DNA of 64,000 bases from NCBI RefSeq assembly GCF_017114985.1, contig NZ_JABXKP010000088.1, positions 27,028 through 91,027 of the forward strand, read 5' to 3'. Both the position numbers and the translations under genes were made by a program. Below, piece by piece: positions 22,144-31,009 of the stretch. Source of the DNA: Nostoc sp. JL33. GTDB taxonomy: Bacteria; Cyanobacteriota; Cyanobacteriia; Cyanobacteriales; Nostocaceae. The notes under the pieces are model-generated. The model was not told where the DNA came from and made no database searches. It worked only from the letters and a program-made list of their open reading frames with translations. Numbering within the stretch: position 1 is the first letter of the stretch; every line of letters begins with the position of its first letter.

Positions 22144-24795
22144 TTAAAACCTTTCGCCAATACCAAAATTAATCCGGCTATCACCGTCATCGTTGATACC
22201 ATAGTCAATACGAATTGGCCCTAGTGGAGACTGGACGCGAACGCCGAGACCATAGCCGTAGCCACTTCCGTTCTTATTGAGCACATCAGCTGCTAGGGTA
22301 CTAGTACCCAGGTCACTGCCGATATCAAAAAATAGTGCGCCGCTAACTACTGAAAAAACTGGGAACCGATACTCAACTGATGCTTGCACATAACTGCGTC
22401 CACTACCTAATGCTCCTTCTTCATAACCCCGGACGGAGTTGCTACCCCCAAGGGTAAAAGCTTCGTAGGGAGGCAAGTCACCGAAAATGGTTCCTGCTTG
22501 GAAGTTAAATGCTAGAGTTTGTGCCCCTTTGGAGAAACTAATCAGCTTGATGGGTAAATATTGGCTGTAGCTACCCCGTAATCTGGTGAGGAAAATGCTG
22601 CCTAGTCCCACAGGCACTGACTGATCGATTCCAAGGCGGAGATAAGAACCACTGGTAGGCTGCAAGGGGTTATTACGGAGATCGCGCTGTACCCCTAGTT
22701 GCAATAGCACCAAGTCGTCTTCACCTGAACCAGAGAAGCTAAGTGGAACTTCTTGGCTGATGCGGTTCCCATTATTCTCATCAAATATCGCTCCTGTTTT
22801 TCTGAGATTGCCATCGGCATCACGGGCGGAAACTCGTTGATACTGTAAACCGGCTGAGGCACTCCATACGGAAGTTTTGTAGGGATTGGAGGACAGGGGA
22901 CGGGTAAAGGTGACACCACCACCTAGACGGAGAATGCGAGGGCTATCGTGAGAATCTGTATTAGTGGGATTTCCTGGGTCAAATGTTCTAATATCCTGAT
23001 CTTTGCCATCAAAAATCAACGAAATGGAACTGCGGCGAAAAAGATTGACTGTGTAGGAAGTCCGGTAGGGATCTCCGGCGATCCAGGGGTCTGTATACCG
23101 CAGGTCAAACAGCAGTTCTCGCTCTCCCACCTGTACCTCTGCACCCAGTTTTTGGTTCCTACCGTTCAGGTTTTGCTGTTGATAGCTAACTGTGCCAAAC
23201 AGTCCGCTAGCAGAACTAATCCCTGCCCCAGCTGCAATAGAACCGCTACCGCGTTCAGCTACATTCACTACTACATCCACCTTGCTGGGGTCAGTACCAG
23301 GGTCAAGGGAGACATTTACATCTTCAAACAGTCCCAGTCCATACACTCGCTGTAGGTCTTTTTGCACCGTGTTGCGGTTGAATACTTGTCCTGGCTTTAA
23401 TTCCAATTCTCGTTTAATGATGTAATCTTGCGTCCGTCCGCGAATCGGTTGTCCCTTCTCGTCTGTCTCCTGACCATCTTTATTGCGGAACCGGACTCTA
23501 ATGTTTTCTACTACCCCTTCTGCTATTTGCAAGGTGACAATTCCGTTTTCAGAGACTTGTGGCGCTCCAATCACGTTGGCTAGCACGTAACCTTGGTCTT
23601 GATACCGCTTGTTTAACTGCTTGATGCCTTCCTGCAAGTCACGCAAGTTGAGGATTTTACCATACTGCTGGCGAAAGACTTCATCTACAGTGTTAGGTGG
23701 TAGTACGGAAGCAACACCAGTACCAGGGTTGGCTTGTACCTGTACCTTGGTGAGGACGGGGTTAGGCTGTACTACAAAGCTCACTCGCACTCCCAAGGGC
23801 GTATCTTCTGGCGCGGCTTGGACGTTGGAGAAGAAGCCAGTACCAAAAATGGCGTTAATATCTTCTTGCAGTTGGCTGCGGGTTGTCGTTCGTCCTGGTT
23901 GGGTACGGATTACTCTGTAAACTTGGTCTTCTAATTCTGGTGATAGTTGCCCAGCCTGGGATCTAACTACTACTTCCGACACCAGTACACGGGGGTCATT
24001 GGCTTCTGGGGCTGTGTTGGGTTGAGTATTTCCCGGAGTTATCGGCGGGCTAACATTCTGCGGATTTGGAGTCCCGCCTGGGCTTGGGGTAGGTGTTCGT
24101 TGTTGAGTACCTGGGGGTGCAATGCCTGGAGCGGTTGATGGTTCTGGAGTTGTGGGTAATAAAGGTTCGTTTGTCGGTGGATTGACATTTCCTGGGACTG
24201 GAGTAGTCTCAAGAGTTGGCGAAGGTGTTTGTTCTTGAGTACCTGGGGGTGGAATGACTGGAGCAGTTGATGGTTCTGGAGTTGTGGGTAATAAAGGTTC
24301 GGTTGTCGGTGGATTGACATTTCCTGGGACTGGAGTAGTCTCAAGAGTTGGCGAAGGTGTTTGTTCTTGAGTACCTGGGGGTGGAATGACTGGAGCAGTT
24401 GATGGCTGTTGAGTAGGGTTGGGATTTATTAGAGGGGCTTGTGCAGTTCTTGGCGTTGTCGAGGTTGGTACTATTACCCCTGGTTTTGCTTCGGCGTAGC
24501 CCGCCTTCTCTACGAGACGCTCCGCGAATGGCATCGCTGCTCGATTGACAGGGTAAACTGTGGCAATGGGAGATTGTAGATGTTCCGCCTCTGTAACCCC
24601 TGTGGGATTAGGTCGAGATTTTAAATCACTAGAGTCACCCTGACCAGTGTCCTTTTCTGGCTGCTCATTTGTTCCTAGTGTCAAAACTTCTGTTGTCAGT
24701 TTTGAACTGTTGGCGGTTTGTGCATTTGCACTCATTGAGCCGCCCAAAGGGGCTGCAATTGCTACTGCTGCCAGCAATACGGGAGATAAACGCAT
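22144..24795 (-). CDS. bamA: Outer-membrane assembly protein BamA (Omp85)
   Basis: 883 residues. Signal peptide (1-25), a Ser/Pro/Thr-rich linker (about 60-265), three POTRA domains as in cyanobacterial Omp85 (about 270-540; VVVRSQAGQLSPELEDQV, TKVQVQANPG, NIRVRFRNKDGQ) and a 16-strand beta barrel ending in GIGERF with the terminal aromatic. It inserts barrel proteins into the outer membrane. The linker holds two near-identical 132-bp repeats (24139-24402), and GCGAT... TACGCC repeat DNA is fused in frame (about 24496-24540, residues AMPFAERLVEKAGYA). Heads the bamA-lpxC-fabZ-lpxA-lpxB run. Confidence 0.95.
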   Translation of the reverse strand: MRLSPVLLAAVAIAAPLGGSMSANAQTANSSKLTTEVLTLGTNEQPEKDTGQGDSSDLKSRPNPTGVTEAEHLQSPIATVYPVNRAAMPFAERLVEKAGYAEAKPGVIVPTSTTPRTAQAPLINPNPTQQPSTAPVIPPPGTQEQTPSPTLETTPVPGNVNPPTTEPLLPTTPEPSTAPVIPPPGTQEQTPSPTLETTPVPGNVNPPTNEPLLPTTPEPSTAPGIAPPGTQQRTPTPSPGGTPNPQNVSPPITPGNTQPNTAPEANDPRVLVSEVVVRSQAGQLSPELEDQVYRVIRTQPGRTTTRSQLQEDINAIFGTGFFSNVQAAPEDTPLGVRVSFVVQPNPVLTKVQVQANPGTGVASVLPPNTVDEVFRQQYGKILNLRDLQEGIKQLNKRYQDQGYVLANVIGAPQVSENGIVTLQIAEGVVENIRVRFRNKDGQETDEKGQPIRGRTQDYIIKRELELKPGQVFNRNTVQKDLQRVYGLGLFEDVNVSLDPGTDPSKVDVVVNVAERGSGSIAAGAGISSASGLFGTVSYQQQNLNGRNQKLGAEVQVGERELLFDLRYTDPWIAGDPYRTSYTVNLFRRSSISLIFDGKDQDIRTFDPGNPTNTDSHDSPRILRLGGGVTFTRPLSSNPYKTSVWSASAGLQYQRVSARDADGNLRKTGAIFDENNGNRISQEVPLSFSGSGEDDLVLLQLGVQRDLRNNPLQPTSGSYLRLGIDQSVPVGLGSIFLTRLRGSYSQYLPIKLISFSKGAQTLAFNFQAGTIFGDLPPYEAFTLGGSNSVRGYEEGALGSGRSYVQASVEYRFPVFSVVSGALFFDIGSDLGTSTLAADVLNKNGSGYGYGLGVRVQSPLGPIRIDYGINDDGDSRINFGIGERF
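24139..24402 (-). repeat. Two tandem 132-bp coding repeats in bamA
   Basis: Each unit encodes 44 residues of the type PSTAPVIPPPGTQEQTPSP and ending NEPLLPTTPE. A third, diverged unit follows (PSTAPGIAPPGTQQRTP). The copy number should be variable between strains. Confidence 0.85.
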
Positions 24796-24841
24796 TTTAC
24801 TTATGATTCCTATTCACGACCACACACACACCATCACAAAT

Positions 24842-25010
24842 TAGTCATTGGGCATTGGGCATTGGGCACTTGTACTGAGCGTTGCCGTTGGCGTGGTCAC
24901 TGAGCTTTGTTGAAGTGCAGCCTCTCGTAGAGAAGTATTGGGCACTTGTACTGAGCGTTGCCGTTGGCGCAGCCCAAGGTAGAGAAATATTGGGCATTGG
25001 GTATTATTTA
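24842..25010. repeat. Mixed GGGCATT heptamers and duplicated GC-rich segments
   Basis: GGGCATT repeats flank two copies of GGGCACTTGTACTGAGCGTT followed by GCCGTTGGCG (about 24866 and 24948). It is non-coding and sits between purC and bamA. Confidence 0.75.
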
Positions 25011-25064
25011 CCAAAGACAAATGACAAATGACAATCCACACGAGTTTAATTGATTTTTGCCCAT

Positions 25065-25802
25065 TTAGTTATTACTCTGTACCGCTTTTAGCACTCTTTG
25101 TAAAACCTCCTGGTAGGCATTCTCTACATTTCCTAAGTCTCGGCGAAAGCGGTCTTTGTCCATTACTCGGCGGTTTGAGTCCTCTTCTGCGGTATCCCAC
25201 AAACGGCAGGTATCGGGGCTAATTTCGTCTGCCAAGAGCAACTGCTGTTGTGAGTCCAAACCAAACTCTAGTTTGAAGTCTACTAGGGTAATGCCGCACC
25301 GTTGCCAAAAGTTACTGAGAAATTCGTTGATTTGCAATGCTAGATGTGTAATTGCGTCTACTTGTTCCGCAGTAGCTAGTTCTAGCAGGTACAGGCGATC
25401 GCGTGTCAACAAAGGATCTCCTAACTGATCGTTTTTGTAATAAAACTCAACCAAAGGCTTTTTCAGAATTGTACCCACTGGTAACCCTGTTTGCTGACAC
25501 AGACTGCCAGCAGCAATATTTCTGATAACTACTTCTAAGGGTAAAATCTTTACTGCTCTCACCCGCATCTGATTCGGGGCGGGGCTGTCGATAAAGTGAG
25601 TCTTTATACCATTTGCCTCCAACTGTTTAAAAAGCTGGCTGGAAATGCTACAATTAATTTTTCCCTTATCTTGGATGCTGCCACGCTTTTGGGCGTTAAA
25701 CGCCGTGGCGTCGTCTTTAAAATCGGCCAACAAGACTTCCGGATCGTCCGTTGTATAAAGAATTTTCGCTTTGCCTTCGTATAATTTGGAATTAACAGAC
25801 AT
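25065..25802 (-). CDS. purC: SAICAR synthetase
   Basis: 245 residues. PurC adds aspartate to CAIR in purine synthesis with ATP. It shows LYEGKAKILYTTDDPEVLL, FKDDATAFNAQKRG, the IRNIAAGSLCQQTGL segment, LELATAEQVDAI, LVDFKLEFG and LADEISPDTCRLWD, covering the ATP and Mg sites. It lies just upstream of bamA on the same strand, 270 bp away with repeats between, an arrangement also known from Anabaena. Confidence 0.95.
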   Translation of the reverse strand: MSVNSKLYEGKAKILYTTDDPEVLLADFKDDATAFNAQKRGSIQDKGKINCSISSQLFKQLEANGIKTHFIDSPAPNQMRVRAVKILPLEVVIRNIAAGSLCQQTGLPVGTILKKPLVEFYYKNDQLGDPLLTRDRLYLLELATAEQVDAITHLALQINEFLSNFWQRCGITLVDFKLEFGLDSQQQLLLADEISPDTCRLWDTAEEDSNRRVMDKDRFRRDLGNVENAYQEVLQRVLKAVQSNN

Positions 25803-26495
25803 GGTGGCAGGTAAGTTCTAGGCGATGAACCAAAGGTTGTCCTTTGAAGCTTCACCATTTTATCTTTAGTTATTAACTATTAACCATTGGTGATTATTTA
25901 AGAGGATGCGGGGATGCCGATAATTGGGCAGAGGGGCAGACGAAGATAAGGGATATCAGGGAGAAATAATCAATGTCCAATGCCCAATGCCCTGTTCTTA
26001 GTCATTGGTTAGCAGCAAGTTGCTAAAGATTCACAACTGAATCTCTAACTTTTAACAGAGGACGATTGGCTTTGATAAATAGTATGTTAATGCAAGTGCT
26101 TTTATTTACGCCTCTGTAAGAAATATTGCGGATAAAATTTTACTAAGACATACGGTTATGTTTTAATAGTTTGTAACTCAGGGTTTCGGCTGAGGTTAGT
26201 TACAATCGGAACTTCATAAATTAAGATGAGAGAAATTGACAACCGGGAGGAAAGTCAAATATTCTTTGTAGTTACTTTAGCAGAAACTTTTTTTGTAACA
26301 TTTACAACAAAAGTATTTCAAGCTTTATCTTCTAGTCTCAAAATCTGAATTAACCAATTCCCGCATCACCGATTGGAAAAGGAGTTGGATGATTTGATTT
26401 CCCCTAGTCTGACGAAAGTAAAGATCAGCGTAGCTAGTAATTAAGCTTTAAAGATTTAAACAGAAAAAGAGGTGAATAAATTGGAGAACAAAATA
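25803..26495. other. Divergent 690-bp intergenic region
   Basis: It separates purC (minus) from the small gene at 26496 (plus). It contains short tandem repeat remnants (AATGCCCAATGCCC) around 25970-26000 and the palindrome TTGTAACATTTACAA (26293-26307), a possible operator. No ORF or RNA was recognised. Confidence 0.4.
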
Positions 26496-26756
26496 GTGAA
26501 CAAGGATGATTTTCTCTATCCTCGTGGTCGCTACTACGGTCAGGTCAAGCCAGAAAACTTGGTTTTTAATGCGAATCTACAGGAATTTGCCCAACGCGTC
26601 AGCTACATTTGCAACTTAGAAACAGGTGGAAAACTGCCTCCAGGTGCAGCTTACGAACAAATAAAGGATTTATGGAAACAGTTGAAACGCTCAAAAAAAG
26701 AGCTAAGAATTGGCGAAGACCCCTTTCAGGATGACCAGGGAGAGGCTCAAGGGTAA
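26496..26756 (+). CDS. Small conserved cyanobacterial protein, DUF7219-like
   Basis: 86 residues from GTG 26496: MNKDDFLYPRGRYYGQVKP, ENLVFNANLQEFAQRVSYI, GGKLPPGAAYEQIKDLWKQL. I choose this GTG because GGAG lies 9 bp upstream; an earlier in-frame GTG at 26472 has its purine tract abutting the codon. It is a soluble helical protein that looks conserved in cyanobacteria, of unknown function. The family name is from memory and should be checked. Confidence 0.7.
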   Translation: MNKDDFLYPRGRYYGQVKPENLVFNANLQEFAQRVSYICNLETGGKLPPGAAYEQIKDLWKQLKRSKKELRIGEDPFQDDQGEAQG

Positions 26757-26800
26757 AGGGGAGATGAGGGAGATGAGGGAGATGAGGGGAAATAACCAAT
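26757..26800. repeat. GATGAGGGA tandem repeats
   Basis: Four copies of GAGATGAGG immediately after the small gene, a short tandem repeat of the type also near 1441-1490 (opposite strand) and 32270-32300. Confidence 0.7.
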
Positions 26801-26823
26801 GCCCAATGACAAATGACAAATGA

Positions 26824-29445
26824 CTACTTAGTAACTATTGTCCAAACACCATCCCAATGTTCTGGGGGCGGCGTTTGTTGATAATTACGCGCACGTTCTA
26901 GGTGGATATCAACAGCTTGGTCTTGGGGTTGAATGCATTTGGCGGCTTGAAAACAGATGATCGCTTGTGAGAAGTTGCGCGATAAATAAGCCGAGCGTCC
27001 AGTATGATAGTGAAATAAAAACTCTTGAGTATTGGCATCTAGGGTAGTATTGCGATCGCCAATTAACTCGTAGATATTCACCGCTTGGTGTTTCCCTTTG
27101 ACGCGAATTTTATCTAACTCGCGCACCCAAATGCGATCGCTGCAAAGCTGGTAAGTAAATTCACTCAAAAGTATATCACAACCATAATCCTTAGTTACCG
27201 CTTCCAAACGTGAACTCAAATTTACACCATCCCCAATTACGGTGTAATCCATCCGTTTGCGGGAACCAATATTACCCGAAACCACATCCCCAGAACTAAT
27301 CCCAATGCCAATACGAATTTGTGGCTGCGCCTGGATAATTCGTCGTTGGTTAAATTCCTCTAGGCGGCGTCTCATATCTAAGGCTGACTGCACAGCCCTC
27401 CAAGCATGATTTTCTGTAAGTGGTAGCGGCGCACCAAATACCGCCATTAAGGCATCACCAATAAATTTATCGAGAGTGCCTTCGTAGTTAAAAACCGCCT
27501 CCACCATCGTTTCAAAATACTGATTGAGCAGCGATACCACCTCAGCTGCACCGAGATTTTCCGTAAGTGTTGTGTAGCCCCGGATATCAGAAAACAAGAT
27601 GGTTACTTCCTTGCGCTCACCCACCATTAAAGCATCTTCCCCCAGAGCCATAACTTGTTCGGCTACATGAGGCGTTAAATAGCGGGACATGGTAGTTTTC
27701 ATCCGTTTTTCCTGACTGATGTCTTCCAACACGACCAAACCACCCCGAACACCGCCTTCTGGGTTAGTTAGGGGATTAACAGTGAGATTCGTACTGCGTT
27801 CTAATTGTTGCACCTGATCGGAAGTGAGAAACTCAGATTGGGGAGTGAGGGGTAAATTCCAGGGAATGAAGACATTGGGATTAGTGCGATCGCGCACTGC
27901 TAAAATTGAATGCTGATTCCTAATTCCTGTTAACGGTAGCGGGGCGTTTAGCCCGTATTGAGTTTCACTTTTAACTCCTAACTCCTCACTCATAACTTGG
28001 TATAGTCCCACCAGCAAACTTTGCTCTGGCACATAATGTTTAGCCCCAGTTTTTAAACTATCTTCTAGCCGCATTTGCAGATTATCAATCGGCACAACTT
28101 CCCAAACTAGGCGACCAATCAAATTTTGTTCCCACAAAAGCTTGTAATTTTTAGTATTAGCGTCTCCTATCGGACAACCCAGTAACTCCAGTGCTGCATC
28201 ATTAATCGTGACAATCCGTCCTGCCATATCTGTAGAAATCACAGCATCTGACAGACTTTGCAAAATGTCTTTTTGATACTGTTTTTCTAACAGCACATTT
28301 TCAAACAGACGAGCATTTTCTAAAGCAATTCCTGCCTGAATATTAAAAGCCCGCATAAACTCTTCATCAGATGCAGTAAAACTGCTTTGTTGCTTATTAA
28401 TTAATTGTGTTACCCCAATCAATTCATTTGCAGAATTAAATACTGGCAAACATAGGATATTACGAGTTCTATAACCAGTTTTTCTATCTGTAGTCGGGTC
28501 AAAGCGGGGATCTTTATAGGCATCGGAAATATTTAAGGCTTCACCAGTGGAGGCCACATAGCCAGCAATACCACGGTTCGCGGGAATGCGGATTTCTATC
28601 AAGTTTGTGCCATCTGCCGCCGCTGCTACTTTCGTCCAGAGTTCGCTCATCTCTTTACGATATAAAAATAGTGTGCTGCGGTCTGCTTGCATTAAAATTC
28701 GAGCTTGCTCCATGACTATCTGCAAAGTTGCTTCTAAATCCAGACTTTGCCCCAGTGTCTGAGTTGCCCGCAACAAAGCCGTTGCGCCTCGTTGATTGCG
28801 AGCTGCTACATAAAAAGATTGGCAGCTTTCCAGAATAATACCAATAGAAGCGGCAAAGTCTCGAAAACGTTCTTCATCATCAGAATTAAACGGAACATTC
28901 CCGGTTTTATTAGCTAGTTGAACTACTGCTACAGTCTGGTTTTTGCTACTGATAACAGGCATACATAAAATATTATGGATTTTGTAGCCCATTTGTTTTT
29001 CAAGTTCTGGGCTAAATAAGGGATGAGTATAAGTTTCAGATATATTTAGATATTCACCTGTACTAGCAACATGACCGGGGATACCCACTGTAATGGGAGT
29101 CCGAATTTCTAAGAATTTTTGGGTATTATCTTGGGGAACTTTTGACCACAGTTGACCTTTGTCATAGTCAACTAAAAAAATAGCTGTGTGTTCTGCTTGC
29201 AGGATTTGACCAATTTTGAGTGTGATTGCTTCTAGCACCTTCTCCAACATAGTTTCTAGAGCTTCATTATTAATCAGTTCAATGGCTCTAAGAAATTGCT
29301 GGAACTCAGCAGTTATGAAGTCGAGTAAACAAACAAATTCATTAACAGATAAATCTTTAACGCGACGCAGTAGGGCGTGAGTACGATTAACTTGAGTCAG
29401 TTCAGTTAATGTAGCCAAGACGCTGCCAGGGTTGGGGAGTGTCAT
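26824..29445 (-). CDS. cyaB: Adenylate cyclase, GAF-GAF-PAS-class III (CyaB-like)
   Basis: 873 residues. Two GAF domains (about 60-205 and 225-375; SDDEERFRDFAASIGIIL, SDEEFMRAFNIQAGIALENA), a PAS domain (about 385-530) and a class III cyclase catalytic domain. Metal-binding Asp are in FSDIRGYT (about 618) and GDALMAVFGAP; Lys in DKFIGDAL and Thr in YTVIGDGVN match the CyaB1-type ATP-specifying pattern. The C-terminus (FHYHTGRSAYLSRNFSQAI) is TPR-like. In Anabaena CyaB proteins, cyclic nucleotide binding to a GAF domain stimulates activity. The PAS region contains an in-frame tract of heptamer repeat and palindrome DNA (about 27920-28000). Confidence 0.9.
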   Translation of the reverse strand: MTLPNPGSVLATLTELTQVNRTHALLRRVKDLSVNEFVCLLDFITAEFQQFLRAIELINNEALETMLEKVLEAITLKIGQILQAEHTAIFLVDYDKGQLWSKVPQDNTQKFLEIRTPITVGIPGHVASTGEYLNISETYTHPLFSPELEKQMGYKIHNILCMPVISSKNQTVAVVQLANKTGNVPFNSDDEERFRDFAASIGIILESCQSFYVAARNQRGATALLRATQTLGQSLDLEATLQIVMEQARILMQADRSTLFLYRKEMSELWTKVAAAADGTNLIEIRIPANRGIAGYVASTGEALNISDAYKDPRFDPTTDRKTGYRTRNILCLPVFNSANELIGVTQLINKQQSSFTASDEEFMRAFNIQAGIALENARLFENVLLEKQYQKDILQSLSDAVISTDMAGRIVTINDAALELLGCPIGDANTKNYKLLWEQNLIGRLVWEVVPIDNLQMRLEDSLKTGAKHYVPEQSLLVGLYQVMSEELGVKSETQYGLNAPLPLTGIRNQHSILAVRDRTNPNVFIPWNLPLTPQSEFLTSDQVQQLERSTNLTVNPLTNPEGGVRGGLVVLEDISQEKRMKTTMSRYLTPHVAEQVMALGEDALMVGERKEVTILFSDIRGYTTLTENLGAAEVVSLLNQYFETMVEAVFNYEGTLDKFIGDALMAVFGAPLPLTENHAWRAVQSALDMRRRLEEFNQRRIIQAQPQIRIGIGISSGDVVSGNIGSRKRMDYTVIGDGVNLSSRLEAVTKDYGCDILLSEFTYQLCSDRIWVRELDKIRVKGKHQAVNIYELIGDRNTTLDANTQEFLFHYHTGRSAYLSRNFSQAIICFQAAKCIQPQDQAVDIHLERARNYQQTPPPEHWDGVWTIVTK

Positions 29446-29546
29446 GGGAATTTTAGATTTTAGATTTTAGATTTTGGATTTTGGGCATTGGGCAAAACAG
29501 TTCCGAGTAAAGAAGTGAGATTCCCCACTCCCTACTCCCCACTCCC

Positions 29547-30677
29547 CTATTTTGCCAACTGTTCAGCAAATATCACCTTTTGATAGTAATCTTGTAGCTG
29601 CCTAGTGGCAGCCGCCCAACCCCAACTTTCTGCTTCCTGGCGAGCATTTTGACGGATGATGTCTCGTTGTTGTTTTTGTTCTAAGAGGCGAATAGTAGCA
29701 GCTAATGCTCCTTGAACATCTGCTGTTGGCTCGAAAAGATATCCATTTACGCCATCTGTCACAATATCAGGAATCCCTCCCGAACGGGCTGCTACCACCG
29801 GACAGCCAGCAGCCATCGCTTCTAGTAGTACTAAGCCTAGTGTTTCTGTACGGGAAGGAAAGATAAAGGCATCAGCACTCGCAAAGGCAGCACCTAACTC
29901 TTTCCCCATGAGATAGCCAACAAAATAAGTGTTTGTGCCAGCAAAGTGTTTTTCCAGTGCTTGACGGTGGGGGCCATCCCCAACCAATGCCAACCGCGCT
30001 TGGGGAATTGCCTCTAAAATGGGTTTAATGCGCTCAATTTCTTTTTCAGCAGAAAGCCGCCCCACGTAAAGTAGCAATGGGCTTTCTGGATGATTTTGCG
30101 ATAGGCGCGATCGCATCTCTACACTAGCTAAATCGGGGTGAAATAATTCCGTATCCACCCCGCGCTGCCATAAATCTACACGTTCAATACCATGTGCTGT
30201 CAGTTCCTCCACCATTACTGTGGAGGTACACAGATTTAAAGCTGCTTGATTATGAGCGCCTTTCAGCAGTTCCCAAAGAAAACCTTCCAGCATCCCCAAG
30301 CCGTAATGCTGGAGGTATTGGGGTAAATGCGTATGATAAGACGCCACTAAGGGTATTTTGAGGATTTTGCTATAAAATATGCCAGATAAACCTAAAACTG
30401 CTGGATTGACGACATGAATAACATCTGGCTTAAACTCTTCTAAAACATACCCAATGGCTGGGCGGGGAAGTGCCATTTTCAATTCTGGATATAATGGCAG
30501 AGGAAAGCCAGTAACGCCATAAACTTTAGCGCCTTTGTGTTCAGTGATGCCTCCATCAGGGGCAATCACCAGCACTTGATTACCACTTCGCTGTAAATGG
30601 TCAACAGTATGGCGCAGGCGCGTTACAATGCCGTCAACCTTGGGTAAAAAGGTTTCGGTGAATAGGGCAATTCTCAT
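29547..30677 (-). CDS. sqdX: Sulfoquinovosyltransferase
   Basis: 376 residues, GT4 glycosyltransferase (GT-B fold). SqdX transfers sulfoquinovose from UDP-sulfoquinovose to diacylglycerol, making the thylakoid lipid SQDG. Motifs: FTETFLPKVDGIVTRLRHT, VASYHTHLPQYLQHYGLG, LLYVGRLSAEKEIERI, and FPSRTETLGLVLLEAMAAGC with the GT4 E-x7-E. It follows sqdB on the same strand; the 332-bp gap between them holds a MITE-like element, so cotranscription is uncertain. Confidence 0.9.
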   Translation of the reverse strand: MRIALFTETFLPKVDGIVTRLRHTVDHLQRSGNQVLVIAPDGGITEHKGAKVYGVTGFPLPLYPELKMALPRPAIGYVLEEFKPDVIHVVNPAVLGLSGIFYSKILKIPLVASYHTHLPQYLQHYGLGMLEGFLWELLKGAHNQAALNLCTSTVMVEELTAHGIERVDLWQRGVDTELFHPDLASVEMRSRLSQNHPESPLLLYVGRLSAEKEIERIKPILEAIPQARLALVGDGPHRQALEKHFAGTNTYFVGYLMGKELGAAFASADAFIFPSRTETLGLVLLEAMAAGCPVVAARSGGIPDIVTDGVNGYLFEPTADVQGALAATIRLLEQKQQRDIIRQNARQEAESWGWAAATRQLQDYYQKVIFAEQLAK

Positions 30678-31009
30678 ATAAAACTATTCAGTCCAGGCAG
30701 ATAATCTCAGCTTAGAGTGCATTTTGCTATTAAACCAGAGTAAACTGTCTCGCGTGCTGTAATCAATTCTGCACAGTCAAAATAATTATGGTAAACGCAA
30801 ATTTAGTAAGCTGTTCCACATTTAACGTGCATAATTAGGGCGGGCAAGATGCCCACCCCACAAGAGTTCTGTTTAATTCGGTTATGCAAATTAGATGTTT
30901 TTCAGCTTAATAGCTGGACGATACGCCTGATAAATAATAATTGATTGGTCGTCATATTGTGCTAAAACATGACGACCAGTGTTAAACCCGCTATTTACTG
31001 GGGTTTATC
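30678..31009. other. 332-bp gap between sqdB and sqdX
   Basis: Contains the MITE-like element 30808-30908 and otherwise AT-rich sequence. No gene was seen. The region 30920-31005 after the element has CATGACGACCAGT/TTGGTCGTCATATTG, an inverted repeat downstream of sqdB that could act as a hairpin. Confidence 0.5.
30808..30908. mobile_element. MITE-like palindromic element, copy 2
   Basis: About 101 bp beginning AAGCTGTTCCACATTTAAC and ending TTTTTCAGCTT, with central GGGCGGGC...GCCCACCCCACAAGA. The right terminal repeat has diverged in the same way as the left end of the copy at 48117-48218. Confidence 0.75.

Noticed and set aside
22948..24344. Several ORFs of 60-135 codons opposite or within bamA
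   Set aside because: Frame shadows of a repetitive Pro/Thr-coding region; none has family features.
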